Positions 44,467-53,900 of a stretch of DNA of 64,000 bases are shown one piece after another; positions within the stretch are counted from its first letter, which is position 1, and every line of letters starts with the position of its first letter. Both the position numbers and the translations under genes were made by a program. Source of the DNA: Sphingomonas sp. PP-F2F-G114-C0414 (GTDB taxonomy: Bacteria; Pseudomonadota; Alphaproteobacteria; Sphingomonadales; Sphingomonadaceae); the NCBI RefSeq assembly GCF_003688595.1, contig NZ_RCWT01000010.1, positions 1-64,000 on the forward strand. Reading direction: 5' to 3'. The notes beneath the pieces are model-generated. The model was not told the origin of the DNA and did no database searches. It saw nothing but the letters and a program-made list of their open reading frames with translations.

Positions 44467-45233
44467 ACGGCCGCACGTTGCGCACCGAAGGCGTCGCCGC
44501 GTCGCACGTCGGCATGGTCCGCCGCGCCAACGAAGACAGCTTTTGCGATCGCGGCGCGGACGGCGTGTGGGCGGTCGCAGACGGGATGGGGGGACATGCG
44601 CACGGCGACTGGGCGTCGCAGGTCCTGACCACGGCGCTGGCGGACGCTGCGCTACCCGACGATTTCGACGAGGCCTGTCGGGAGATTGCGGCGGCGATCC
44701 ATGCGGGCAATGCGCGGATCTGGGCGGAAGCGCAGGCGCGCGGGCAGCAGATGGGCACCACGGTCGCCGCCTTGCTGGTGCGCGACGGTCGGTTCGGCGT
44801 GGTCTGGGTCGGCGACAGCCGTGCCTATCTGTTGCGTGACGGCGTCCTCTATCAACTCACGCGTGATCACACGCAGGTGCAGGAGATGGTCGACCGTGGC
44901 CTGCTCGAACCGCATGAGGCCGCCGCGCATCCGCGGTCGCACGTGCTGGCGCGTGCGGTCGGCGTCACCGCGACGCTCGAGGTCGATGTCGTGGTTGACG
45001 CGGCGGAGGCGGGCGACGTCTTCCTGCTGTGCAGCGACGGGCTGACCGGGCAGGTGGGCGATCCCGAGCTGACCGCGATGCTCGCCGCGGCCGATGGCAA
45101 GGCGGCGATTCGCGACCGGTTGATCGCGCTGACGCTGGAGCGCGGTGCCCCCGACAACGTCACGGTGATCGTCGTGACCACGGGCGAGCCGACCTTGTTG
45201 TCGCTGTCGCCGATGCCGGGGGGCTTCGCGTGA
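44463..45233 (+). CDS. pppA: T6SS PP2C-type Ser/Thr phosphatase PppA
   Basis: A 256-residue PPM/PP2C phosphatase. The metal-binding motifs are in order: RRANEDSFCD, then VADGMGGHAHG, WVGDSRAYLLRDG, and LCSDGLTGQV, with GAPDNVTVIVV near the end, all the aspartates being present. It opposes the kinase PpkA by dephosphorylating the FHA partner and so resets the T6SS. GTG start (44463) overlaps the tagF stop, and the stop overlaps the ppkA GTG at 45230, so tagF, pppA and ppkA are one coupled control module. Confidence 0.95.
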   Translation: MNGRTLRTEGVAASHVGMVRRANEDSFCDRGADGVWAVADGMGGHAHGDWASQVLTTALADAALPDDFDEACREIAAAIHAGNARIWAEAQARGQQMGTTVAALLVRDGRFGVVWVGDSRAYLLRDGVLYQLTRDHTQVQEMVDRGLLEPHEAAAHPRSHVLARAVGVTATLEVDVVVDAAEAGDVFLLCSDGLTGQVGDPELTAMLAAADGKAAIRDRLIALTLERGAPDNVTVIVVTTGEPTLLSLSPMPGGFA

Positions 45234-47137
45234 CCGACGAGAGCGACCCGCCGATCAATGGCCGCCCTATCGATCATGGCCCTATCGATGATGGCCCGAT
45301 CGATAGCAGTCCTGTCGATGATGGCCGCACCGTCTTCGTGCCGCAGCAGCCCGACCAGGCCACCGTCTTCGAAGCCGGATCGGCGACACCGCCGCTCCCC
45401 CCGATCGCACCGCGCGTGGCGGCACGGGGCATCAAGGTCGGCGATGTCCTCAACCACATCTTCGAGGTGAAGCGCTTCATCGCGCGCGGCGGCATGGGCG
45501 AAGTGTTCGAGGGCGCCAACATCATCACCGACGAACGCGTCGCGATCAAGGTGATGCTGCCCGCGCTCGCCGCCGACGAGAACGTCATCACGCTGTTCCG
45601 TCGCGAGGCGCGGACGCTGACTCATCTTCATCACGAGGCGGTAGTGCAGTACCGCGTGCTGGCGCAGGAGCCGCAGCTCGGCGTGCTCTACATCGTCACC
45701 GAATATATCGACGGCACCAACCTGTCAGATGTGCTGAAGACCGTGGAGGCCTCGCCCGAAGCGCTGGTGGCGCTGCTGCGGCGGCTCGCATCGGGCTTGC
45801 AGGCGGCGCATGCGCTCGGCGCGATCCACCGGGATATCTCGCCCGACAACATCCTGCTCGGCGGCGGCGATCTTGCGCGCGCGAAGATCATCGATTTCGG
45901 GATCGCCAAGGATCTCGACCCCGGCACCGCGACGATCGTCGGCGACGGGTTCGCGGGCAAGCTCGGCTATGTCGCGCCCGAACAGCTTGGCGACTTCGAT
46001 CGCCGGCTGGGGCCGTGGACCGATGTCTACAGCCTGGCGCTGGTGATCCTGGCGGTCGCGGCGGGGCGCGACGTCGGGCTCGGCGGGTCGCTGGTCGATG
46101 CGGTCGACAAGCGGCGGGCGGGACCGGACCTGTCGCCTGCGCCGGAGGTTCTGCGGCCGCTGCTCGCGCGCATGACGAAGGCCGATCCGACCGCACGTAT
46201 CGGCTCGATGGTCGAGGTGCTGGCGGAGATCGCGAAGATCGAGGCAGTGCCGGTACCGGTCGAAAAGCCGGCGACCTTCCCGGTGCGCTGGATCGCGCTG
46301 GGGATCGTCGCCGTCATCCTGCTGGCGTCGCTGGTCGTCTATGCCACCCGCCATCGCTCGGCTCCAGCGACCGCGTCCGTGGCAACCGCCAGGCCCGCGA
46401 TGGACGGCATCGACGACGTCCGCAGCGCCGTCGCCTCGGCGCTGCCGTCGGTCAGCTGTACGTGGCTGCGGATCGTCAGCGTAACGCAGGGTCGCGACCA
46501 GCCGCAGATCGCGCTCACCGGGGTCGCCGGCAACCCGTCCGCCGCGCAGGCCGAGATCAGCCACGCGCTGGCGTCGCAGGGCGGCAAGGGGGCCGTGCTG
46601 GATTTCTCGGAGGTCGCGCCGATCACGCCAGCGGGGTGCGCCGCGCTCGACGCCTATCGCCAGATCGGTGCCCCCGACGACACCCGCCTGTCGGTCGCGC
46701 AACGCAAGTTCGAGATGCGCCGCCAGACGGGCGACTCCGCCTATGCCGGGACGAGTGCCGCCAGTGCGATCGTCAAGATCGCGGTGCGCGATCCCAAAAC
46801 CGATTTCACGCTCGTCGGGCTCGAACCCTCGGGCAAGATCGACATGCTGATCCCCGATCGCGCCGCGTTCCGCGCGCAACTCGCGAGTTCGCGCAACGGC
46901 GTGCCGATTACGGATCTCGGCGGTGACACGTATCGGCTCCAGATCGATCTCGACCACCAGGGCTGGTCGGGCTTGCTGCTGATCACCGGCCGCGCGCCGC
47001 TCGACCCGGCGGTCGTTGCGCCGCCGCTCGGCGCGCGGGGCGCAGACTGGCGCGACCGCCTCGTCTCGCTCGCCGCCGAACGCGGCTGGCAGGCCGACAT
47101 GGTCTGGTTCAAATCGATCGATGAGCAGAACGACTGA
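45230..47137 (+). CDS. ppkA: T6SS transmembrane Ser/Thr kinase PpkA
   Basis: A 635-residue membrane kinase. A short N-terminal tail holds a tandem PIDxG repeat, then a Hanks-type kinase domain (about 75-340): glycine loop IARGGMGEVFEG, catalytic Lys in VAIKVM, HRDISPDN loop, DFGIAK, and GYVAPEQLG. One membrane helix lies at about 352-374, followed by a ~260-residue periplasmic domain (two cysteines, SCTWLRI and AGCAALD) without a recognised sensor fold. It should phosphorylate TagH at the onset of T6SS assembly. It is the last gene of the T6SS; a strong hairpin lies 48 bases downstream. Confidence 0.93.
   Translation: MTDESDPPINGRPIDHGPIDDGPIDSSPVDDGRTVFVPQQPDQATVFEAGSATPPLPPIAPRVAARGIKVGDVLNHIFEVKRFIARGGMGEVFEGANIITDERVAIKVMLPALAADENVITLFRREARTLTHLHHEAVVQYRVLAQEPQLGVLYIVTEYIDGTNLSDVLKTVEASPEALVALLRRLASGLQAAHALGAIHRDISPDNILLGGGDLARAKIIDFGIAKDLDPGTATIVGDGFAGKLGYVAPEQLGDFDRRLGPWTDVYSLALVILAVAAGRDVGLGGSLVDAVDKRRAGPDLSPAPEVLRPLLARMTKADPTARIGSMVEVLAEIAKIEAVPVPVEKPATFPVRWIALGIVAVILLASLVVYATRHRSAPATASVATARPAMDGIDDVRSAVASALPSVSCTWLRIVSVTQGRDQPQIALTGVAGNPSAAQAEISHALASQGGKGAVLDFSEVAPITPAGCAALDAYRQIGAPDDTRLSVAQRKFEMRRQTGDSAYAGTSAASAIVKIAVRDPKTDFTLVGLEPSGKIDMLIPDRAAFRAQLASSRNGVPITDLGGDTYRLQIDLDHQGWSGLLLITGRAPLDPAVVAPPLGARGADWRDRLVSLAAERGWQADMVWFKSIDEQND
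45266..45325 (+). repeat. four tandem 15-base units at the start of ppkA
   Basis: Units at 45266-45280, 45281-45295, 45296-45310 and 45311-45325 follow the pattern CCTATCGATGATGGC with a few changes, coding PIDHG, PIDDG, PIDSS and PVDDG. Being a multiple of three, copy-number change would keep the reading frame and only alter the length of the acidic tail before the kinase domain. Confidence 0.85.
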
Positions 47138-47184
47138 CGACGGAACGATTCTTCGATGCCGTTTAAAATCTATACCAGATGAAC

Positions 47185-47222
47185 CGGATCAATCCTGACA
47201 TCCAGATGTCCGGATTGATCCG
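47185..47222 (+). terminator. near-perfect 38-base hairpin downstream of ppkA
   Basis: An 18-base arm (47185-47202, CGGATCAATCCTGACATC) pairs with 47205-47222 at 17 of 18 positions around a two-base CA loop. No T-run follows, so it is not a textbook Rho-independent terminator, but it closes the T6SS operon and should block or protect the transcript end. It could also be a repeat element or a small mobile remnant. Confidence 0.6.
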
Positions 47223-48104
47223 AGATCTTTGAAGCGGATTGTGGGACTATCTTTGCCGAGGCCATGTGACTAGCGTCAGAATGCGAGGGCGCCCGGTCAT
47301 AACGGAAGCGTCAAGCAAACGCCCGAGCGCGGCCTTGGAATCCACAAGACCGTGAAATTATATCATTCCAGCAATGCTGCTGACCAGAGCGCAAGAAATC
47401 GCCAACTTCGGAAAATAGCGGATAAAAAAGAACTTTATGGCGGTGGCCCGGAGGTCGGTATATCTTCGCGCTCGACCTGATCTTATATCTGCGTACCGTC
47501 TGCACCGGCCGTCTTTCGGCAGTCTCAACCGTTTGATGCAGGCTACCCGCCGCGATCGTATCCCTGCAGGTTACGACGAAAATCGTAGAACAAGCTGTAC
47601 GTCATTCAGTGTCCACGAAATCGGGGGTGCTGCCAGCAACCGGCTAAATTGATCGGCAACGGTTACCTGAGTCTCATTCGAATTGACTCTGTGATAGTAC
47701 TGAACGCTCGACGCAACGTATTGACTTCACATTAACAGGTGTTGGAGAGGCGGCATGGCCCTTGAACGCTCGGCTGTCGTTCGACGGGTCAGAAGTCGTA
47801 GGGCAGGGACGCTGTCCACACGTGGACGTCCAAGCTGACCATCCGAATTCCTAAATAACGGCAATTCGTTAAGCGCGATCTTTGTCGTTTCTCCGGAACG
47901 GACAGGCCATTTCGGGAAAGAGCAGTTGGGAACGGATTTGGGAAAGCAGGTGCCCTGACCGGCATTCCGCACGCTCGCCCAAGCAACTGTTCCGCAACAG
48001 GTTTCTGTTCAAAAAGCTCCGGCACGTGAAGTACCGTTCGATATTGGAATTTGATCACGAAAGCGGGTAGTGGCGGATGGCCTTCACGATGCCACATACG
48101 TAAC
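47223..48104. other. gene-poor stretch after the T6SS
   Basis: About 880 bases with lower GC than the flanks and no frame showing protein-like composition, ribosome site or recognisable domain. Several short open frames exist on both strands (one of 113 codons on the minus strand at 47789-48130) but none looks real. Nothing further is recognised. Confidence 0.5.
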
Positions 48105-48139
48105 TTGACACGTAACCTGTTACTGAACACTTTTCCGTT
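48105..48139 (+). promoter_or_regulatory. candidate promoter and operator of the marR gene
   Basis: TTGACA (48105-48110) matches a -35 box and abuts an inverted repeat GTAACctGTTAC (48112-48123), the second ACGTAAC in a row (the first at 48098-48104). Such a palindrome in front of a MarR gene is a typical autorepressor site. The start codon lies only 16 bases further, and no ribosome site is visible, so transcripts may be leaderless or the start may be downstream. Confidence 0.4.
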
Positions 48140-48628
48140 ATGGCCGACTTCATCGAGTCACATGGGAGCGCATTCCTAGCGCATCGACTGCGCCGCTCGT
48201 CGGACCGTATCGTCAACCAGATAAGCGGCGTTCTTCTCCAGCTAGGCCTCGACGTTCCACCGCGTGGCGCTTCGATGCTGTTACTGATCGTTGAGCACCA
48301 ACAGATCGGGGTGGTAGAAATCGCGCGACGCCTGCGATTGTCGCACCCGCTCATCGTCCGCATGGCAAGGGAATTTCAAGAGCGTGGCTTGGTCGAGGTC
48401 AACGCTGATCCGTCCGATGGCCGGCGACGCGTCTTAAGCCCGACGGACAAGGCGCGTCACGAGGCTGCCGCGCTCAAGGCTTTCAACGCGGACCTCAACG
48501 CCTTGTTTGAGGGCCTGTTTGCGGACATCGACGCTTCTCTGATCTCAGTCCTCGATCGCTTTGACGCCCAGCTTGATGCGTCATCGATCTCAATGCGCCT
48601 CGCCGCTCTCAAATCGACCAAGGAGTAA
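48140..48628 (+). CDS. MarR-family transcriptional regulator
   Basis: A 162-residue winged-helix repressor. The central part (about 45-105) has the MarR pattern: LLIVEHQQIGVVEIARRLRLSHPLIVRMAREFQERGLVEVNADPSDGRRRVLSPTDKAR, where the DxxDxRxxxL-like wing reads DPSDGRRRVL. N- and C-terminal helices would dimerise. An inverted repeat just upstream is a likely own operator. An S41 peptidase starts three bases after the stop, so the regulator probably controls that gene. Ligand unknown. Confidence 0.88.
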   Translation: MADFIESHGSAFLAHRLRRSSDRIVNQISGVLLQLGLDVPPRGASMLLLIVEHQQIGVVEIARRLRLSHPLIVRMAREFQERGLVEVNADPSDGRRRVLSPTDKARHEAAALKAFNADLNALFEGLFADIDASLISVLDRFDAQLDASSISMRLAALKSTKE

Positions 48629-48631
48629 TCG

Positions 48632-49972
48632 ATGCCCTGTCGTCGCCATGCCCTCATGCTGCTCCTCCCTTTTTTAGCGTTATCCAAGCCACCGTCTGCC
48701 GGCGCTCAAACCGCCACGGCTTCGGCCACGCCTGCACGGACTTCGAATCTCGACACGGCCGCTCGCACAGCGATCGTGGCGCGCTTGTCGACCGAGTTGC
48801 GCAGCAGATACATATATCCGGTGGTCGGCGAGAAGGGGGCCGCCGCGATCACCGCCGCCGCAGCCTCGGGCGCCTACGATCGGATTGTGGATCTGCCCGC
48901 GTTCGCCACGCGCCTGACCAAGGACCTCCGCAGTGTCATGACCGACAAACACCTGATGGTGTTCGACACAACGAACCGGCCAGCGTCTAGCGTTGCGTCG
49001 ATGCCAGCCGGCGAGGCCGGGATCGTCCGCGCTGATCGACTGCCAGGTGGGATCGACTATCTCCAAATCGACGGGTTCGCCAACCCCTGGGCGTTCAAAC
49101 CAGCGCTCGAACGCGCGATGGCGGGGTTGAAGGGCAGTCGCGCCTTGATTCTAGACATGCGCGGCAACGGTGGCGGAGATCCGGCATCGGTAAGCTACCT
49201 GGTCAGCTATCTTATTCCTGCGGGCAAGCGGACCAAGATCAACAGCATCGTTGAGCGCAAGGCAGGGACCACCGAGCTTAAGCGCGATTACTTCTTCAGC
49301 GAGCCGACCCCGGTCAGTTTCGCCGGTGTGCCTGCCTATGTCCTTACGAGCAGCAATACCTTTTCGGGTGGCGAGGAGCTCGCCTACGACATGCAGACGC
49401 TGAAGCTCGGCACCGTTGTCGGCGAGGTGACCGGGGGCGGCGCGAACCCCGGGGAGCGTGTTTCCATTGGACACGGTGTCATGGCGTTTATCCCGACCGG
49501 TCGCGCGGAGAGCCCCGTTACCGGATCGAACTGGGAAGGACGTGGCGTACAGCCCGATCTCAAGGTCCCCGCCCCGGATGCGCTTGCCACGGCACTGCGC
49601 CGCCTCGGTCAAGTGCCCGCTGCCGCTACGATCGAAGCGGCATCCCCCGTCTCAGCCTTCGCGCCGCGAACCGTGGCGCTCAAGGGCGGGGAGGCGATGC
49701 TGCGCCGCCTCTTTGCCGGCCGTACCGCGTCTGAGGCTGATTACACGTTGATGAAACCGGACGCCTCGGAGGCAGGCCGCGCGGCGCTGACGGCCACGCA
49801 CCGCCGGCTGCAACCGCTCAGCATTCCGCAGGCCATCCGCTTTCGACGGCCCAATGGGTTCGGCTTCGACGAGTTTACGCTCGTCTATCCCGATCGCACA
49901 CTTCTCGTCGGGATCATGCTCGACTCAGATGGCAAGTTTATTGACCTCATCGGGCCTGAATCTGGCAAGTAA
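48632..49972 (+). CDS. exported S41-family (tail-specific protease-like) serine peptidase
   Basis: A 446-residue exported protein; the signal peptide ends PSAGAQ. An N-terminal helical region (IVARLSTELRSRYIYPVVGEKGA) is the interphotoreceptor-retinoid-binding-protein-type lead seen in this subgroup. The S41 core follows: LILDMRGNGGGDP, then YVLTSSNTFSGGEELAYDMQ with the candidate catalytic Ser, and VVGEVTGGGANPGERVSIG. There is no PDZ domain in the usual place. A C-terminal extension (about 340-446) resembles a DUF3471-like or beta-lactamase-associated tail. It is coupled to marR and probably acts in the periplasm on peptides. Confidence 0.85.
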   Translation: MPCRRHALMLLLPFLALSKPPSAGAQTATASATPARTSNLDTAARTAIVARLSTELRSRYIYPVVGEKGAAAITAAAASGAYDRIVDLPAFATRLTKDLRSVMTDKHLMVFDTTNRPASSVASMPAGEAGIVRADRLPGGIDYLQIDGFANPWAFKPALERAMAGLKGSRALILDMRGNGGGDPASVSYLVSYLIPAGKRTKINSIVERKAGTTELKRDYFFSEPTPVSFAGVPAYVLTSSNTFSGGEELAYDMQTLKLGTVVGEVTGGGANPGERVSIGHGVMAFIPTGRAESPVTGSNWEGRGVQPDLKVPAPDALATALRRLGQVPAAATIEAASPVSAFAPRTVALKGGEAMLRRLFAGRTASEADYTLMKPDASEAGRAALTATHRRLQPLSIPQAIRFRRPNGFGFDEFTLVYPDRTLLVGIMLDSDGKFIDLIGPESGK

Positions 49973-50984
49973 ATCTCACGCTATGCCTTTTCTCCGAAGC
50001 TGGACCGATGGCTGAAATGGGGTGTTGATTGCGAGCGATATGGAGTACTGCTTTTCTCTCGCCATCCATGTTGTTGCCCCAAATAATGCAATACAAGATC
50101 TGCACCTAATCATATTTGCGAAGATTTCACCGGTCAGCTCAAATCAGAAACAAAACTAGATATCGTCCCAATTCAATAGCCTATGATCGCAACGTCCAAT
50201 GTCATTGTTCGACTTAGGTGTAGTTTCTGAATTAATAGTTCATCGACAAAGCTAAATGTAATCAATGGGCAATCTATTGAAATTACTTTTTCTAGATGGA
50301 AAATGTTCTGTCATATAGATAACTGATTTATATGGCTGTTGACTAGTGATGGTAATCTCCGCGATCAAATCTCGTCCAAGACTATGGTACACCGTGGTCC
50401 GTTCGCTGTCGGCTCACACTGTCGTCGGCTCGCTCTCGGCCGCACGGAACGTTAGCGAACCGTTTTACCGTTCACTTTTGCCGATACCTAAAAACCTGAC
50501 TGTCCCAGAGCTTCCACCTAATCGGCTCTCCGCTTGTCGAAACGGCAATCGTTGGTTTGTGATAGTCCTTAATCGAGAATCGATCTGGTGAACCATCGAC
50601 TCTAAATCCGTCTGAAGGCGTATTGGACTTGCGCAGCCTGGCGCCGGCAAGCCCGTGACGCAACGGCGGGCAGTAGACCCGACCGTCGGTATGCCGGTAC
50701 TTGGACGGTCGCCATCATACTGGAGCAGTCCCCGCACCTTCATACCGGTCAGAGGCGCCCCGCACTGGTAGCGCTTTTGCGCCCAATCTTCCCAGTCTCC
50801 CGGCGCAGGAGAGGCCCGTCTGGTTATTCCGTCTCGCCATAAGGCAACCCTCAAAAAAATAACGAATTTTTCAATTGTCGTACAATCATGGTAAGGCTAC
50901 CACGCCGGCGAGGCAGTACCATAATAAGGTGCGGCTTAACTGGGGGCGGTGCGTAAAAACGCGTCGTGCATAGGGGAGGGTTCT
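49973..50984. other. gene-poor region with an AT-rich patch
   Basis: About 1 kb without a supported gene. Roughly 50040-50340 is strikingly AT-rich against the rest of the window (many runs such as AAATAATGCAATACAAG). From 50346 composition returns toward normal with small open frames on both strands that show no family features. The AT-rich patch may be foreign DNA, a silencing or promoter region, or a relic of an element. Confidence 0.5.
50874..50886 (+). promoter_or_regulatory. palindrome upstream of the TonB receptor, possible operator
   Basis: ATTGTcgtACAAT is a perfect 5-bp inverted repeat with a 3-base spacer, about 100 bases before the receptor ATG and within an A/T-rich run. A sugar-responsive regulator could bind here, but no regulator gene is found next to the locus inside the window. 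Confidence 0.3.
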
Positions 50985-53900
50985 ATGAACATGTTTGTTA
51001 TCGGTTCTCATCGCCGCGGGAATGCCATGGTTGCGATGCGCGCTGGCGTATCCGCAGCGGCACTGATCGCTGCCGGCTTCAGCGGAAATGCCTGGGCCCA
51101 GGCTGAAACGCAGGCCATATCGCCTGACACAACCCAAGCGGCGGCACCGGAACACGCCCCTGGCGATCCGGCGGCTGATCAAACGGGCGGCGATATTGTC
51201 GTTACTGGTCGCCGCGCCGCGCTCGAAGCTGCCGACGAACGGAAACGTCGGAGCGAGACGATCGTCGATTCGGTTGTCGCCGACGATGCGGGCAAGTTGC
51301 CTGACAATTCGATTACGGAAGTCCTGCAGCGCGTTTCGGGCGTGTCGATCGTGCGTTTCGCCGCGCTCGGCGATCCCGATCACTATTCGGTTCAGGGTTC
51401 CGGCGTGCAGGTGCGCGGACTGACCGGCGTCGCATCGCGCCTGAACGGCCGCGAGATCTTCAGCGCGAACAACGGCCGGGCGATCCTGTGGAGCGACGTC
51501 ACCCCCGAGCTCATGTCCGCAGTCGATGTCTACAAGGCATCGACGGCGGATCTGATCGAAGGCGGCACCGGCGGCCAGATCGATCTGCGCACCAAGCTCC
51601 CGTTCGACTTCAACGGCAAGTTCCACGTCTCGGGAACCGGCGAGCTCGCGCTGGGCGACATGGCGAACAAGGCCGATCCGTCGGGCTCGGTGCTGGTCAC
51701 CGATTCGTTCGAGACGCCGATCGGCCGGATCGGCCTGCTCGGCGACGTCGCGTTCAGCCAGTTCAGTTCGCTCTCGCAGTTCCTCCGCGTCAGCCCTTAT
51801 TTCAAGACGACGCTGAGCGACGGCAGCAGCAAATATGTCCCGAGCGGCTTCGCGTATGGCGACGAGGCGTTCCAGTACAAGCGCTACGGCATCTACGGCG
51901 CGGCGCAGTGGCAGCCGGCGGAGTCGCTGACCTTCACCGGCAGCTTCTTCCAGTCGCGCTACAAGAGCCAGTCGAGCGACTACGGCACGCAGCTCGATTC
52001 GCAGACACTGGCCGTCGATCCGTCGAGCAGCAGTTTCGACAGCAACGGCCTGCTGACGAAGACGAACGCGCTGTTCAACCGCGACACGGGCACGTTCGCG
52101 CCGACCGGCGGTGCGGTCAATAGCAGCGGCAACAAGGGCTTCGTCCAGAGCAACACGCGGACGCGCGATTACTCGCTGTCGTTCGCCTGGGCGCCGGTCG
52201 ACAGCCATTTGTCGCTGAAGGGCTCGCTGCAGCGCGTCGATTCACGCCAGATCTATGATCGCATCGACATCTTCCGGGACATCGGTTTCGGCCAGAGCTT
52301 CGGCATGGACCTGACGGGCGATCTGCCCCAGGTCAGCGTCAATCCGGCGACGCAGGCATCGTTCGCCGATCCGGCGAACTATCTCTGGACGGCGTCGATG
52401 CCGCACAACGAGCGGAACAAGGGGCGTCTCGACGCGGGGCAGCTCGATGCCGAATACACGTTCGACAACAGCTTCTTCCGGTCGATCAAGGTCGGGGGCC
52501 GCTACGCCAAGCGCACCGAGCGCGATCTGGCGAACGGCTATAACTGGACCGCGCTCGGCCGTGGCTGGAATGGCGATCCGCAGCTGACGTACGCCAATGC
52601 GGCACCGGGCGACGTTGCCAGCCACGCGTTCAAGGACTTCTTCCGCGGCGAAACGACGCTGCCGGGCAATTTGATGTTTGCGTCGGAGGATTTGGCGTCG
52701 CGGTTCAACGTCAACCGCACCGGACTGGTGACGGCGCCCCCCGCTGGCTTCTGCACCGGCCGGGAGTTCGACTGTTCGGCCTCGGGGCCTCTGCCGGTCA
52801 CCGGCTATGGTGGCCAGTTCAATCCTGATGGCACCTTGGCGATCCGGCCGGTCGGCTTCGTCCTGCCGGGCGATCAGGTCGAGAACCGCACCAAGAATAC
52901 CGCGGGCTACGCACTGGTGCGCTTCGGCCCCGAGGGGGACGCGCGCGGCATCTCGGGCAACGTCGGCGTACGGGTCGTTCACATCGAGAACGAAGGCAGC
53001 GGTTTCATCCAGCAGAACGGCGGAACCGTCTTCATCCGCAACGGCGTCCAGCAGACGCTGGCGAACACCTTCCTCGCGCGCGGCGGCAAGGCCGATTTCA
53101 CGCGCGTCCTGCCGTCGATCAATCTCGAATTTTCGCCGACGGACAAGATCAAGCTCCGCGGCGGGTACAACATCACGATGGATCTGCCGACCTTCAACGC
53201 GTTGCGGGCCTCCGGTTCGGTCGGCGTAGCAACGACCGCCAGCCAGACTCCGGGCGGGTTCGGGACGTTCAACAACTTCACCGCGGACACCGGCAATCCG
53301 TTGCTCAAGCCGACGCTGTCGAACAATTTCGACGTTTCGCTCGAGTATTACGGTCGTGCGGGGACGTCGTTCCACGTCGCACCGTTCTACAAGCGGCTGA
53401 CCAACCTGCCGATCTACGCGCTGACCACCCGGCAGGTGACGGTCCAGTTCACCGACGGCACGACGGAAAACGTCTCGGCGTCGGCGACCGACTACAGCAA
53501 CTCGACCAAGGCGGCGACGGTCAAAGGCGTCGAGGTCGGCGGTCGGTTCTTCTTCGACATGCTGCCGGGTGCGCTTGCCGGGATCGGCTTCGAGGGCAAC
53601 TACACGTTCATCAAGAGCAGCAATCCGGGCGACGCCTATCGCGATATCACCGGTACCGTCAGGAACGATGCGCCGCTGGTCGGGCTGTCGAAGCACAATC
53701 TGAACGCGACGTTGCTCTACGAGCGCAACCCGATCTCGCTGCGCATCGCCTATTCGTGGCGCTCGCGGTACCTGCTGTCGACGAACAGCAACGGCACGAA
53801 CGGCACGTACACCTATTACAGTGCGCCGGGTGTCGTCAGCAACCAGGATGGCGGCGCCGATGCCTCGACCCAGATCGCGCTGCCGATCTATGGCGGCAAC

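Noticed and set aside
45266..45325. Tandem 15-base repeat considered as a CRISPR-like array
   Set aside because: The units are contiguous without spacers, lie in the ppkA reading frame and code PIDDG-type peptides. No cas gene is present.
47789..48130. A 113-codon minus-strand open frame upstream of marR
   Set aside because: No ribosome site, no recognisable fold, and it runs through the marR promoter; composition looks random.
50465..50854. A 129-codon minus-strand open frame before the TonB receptor
   Set aside because: The translation has no family features and irregular composition; several overlapping frames of similar quality exist in the same stretch.
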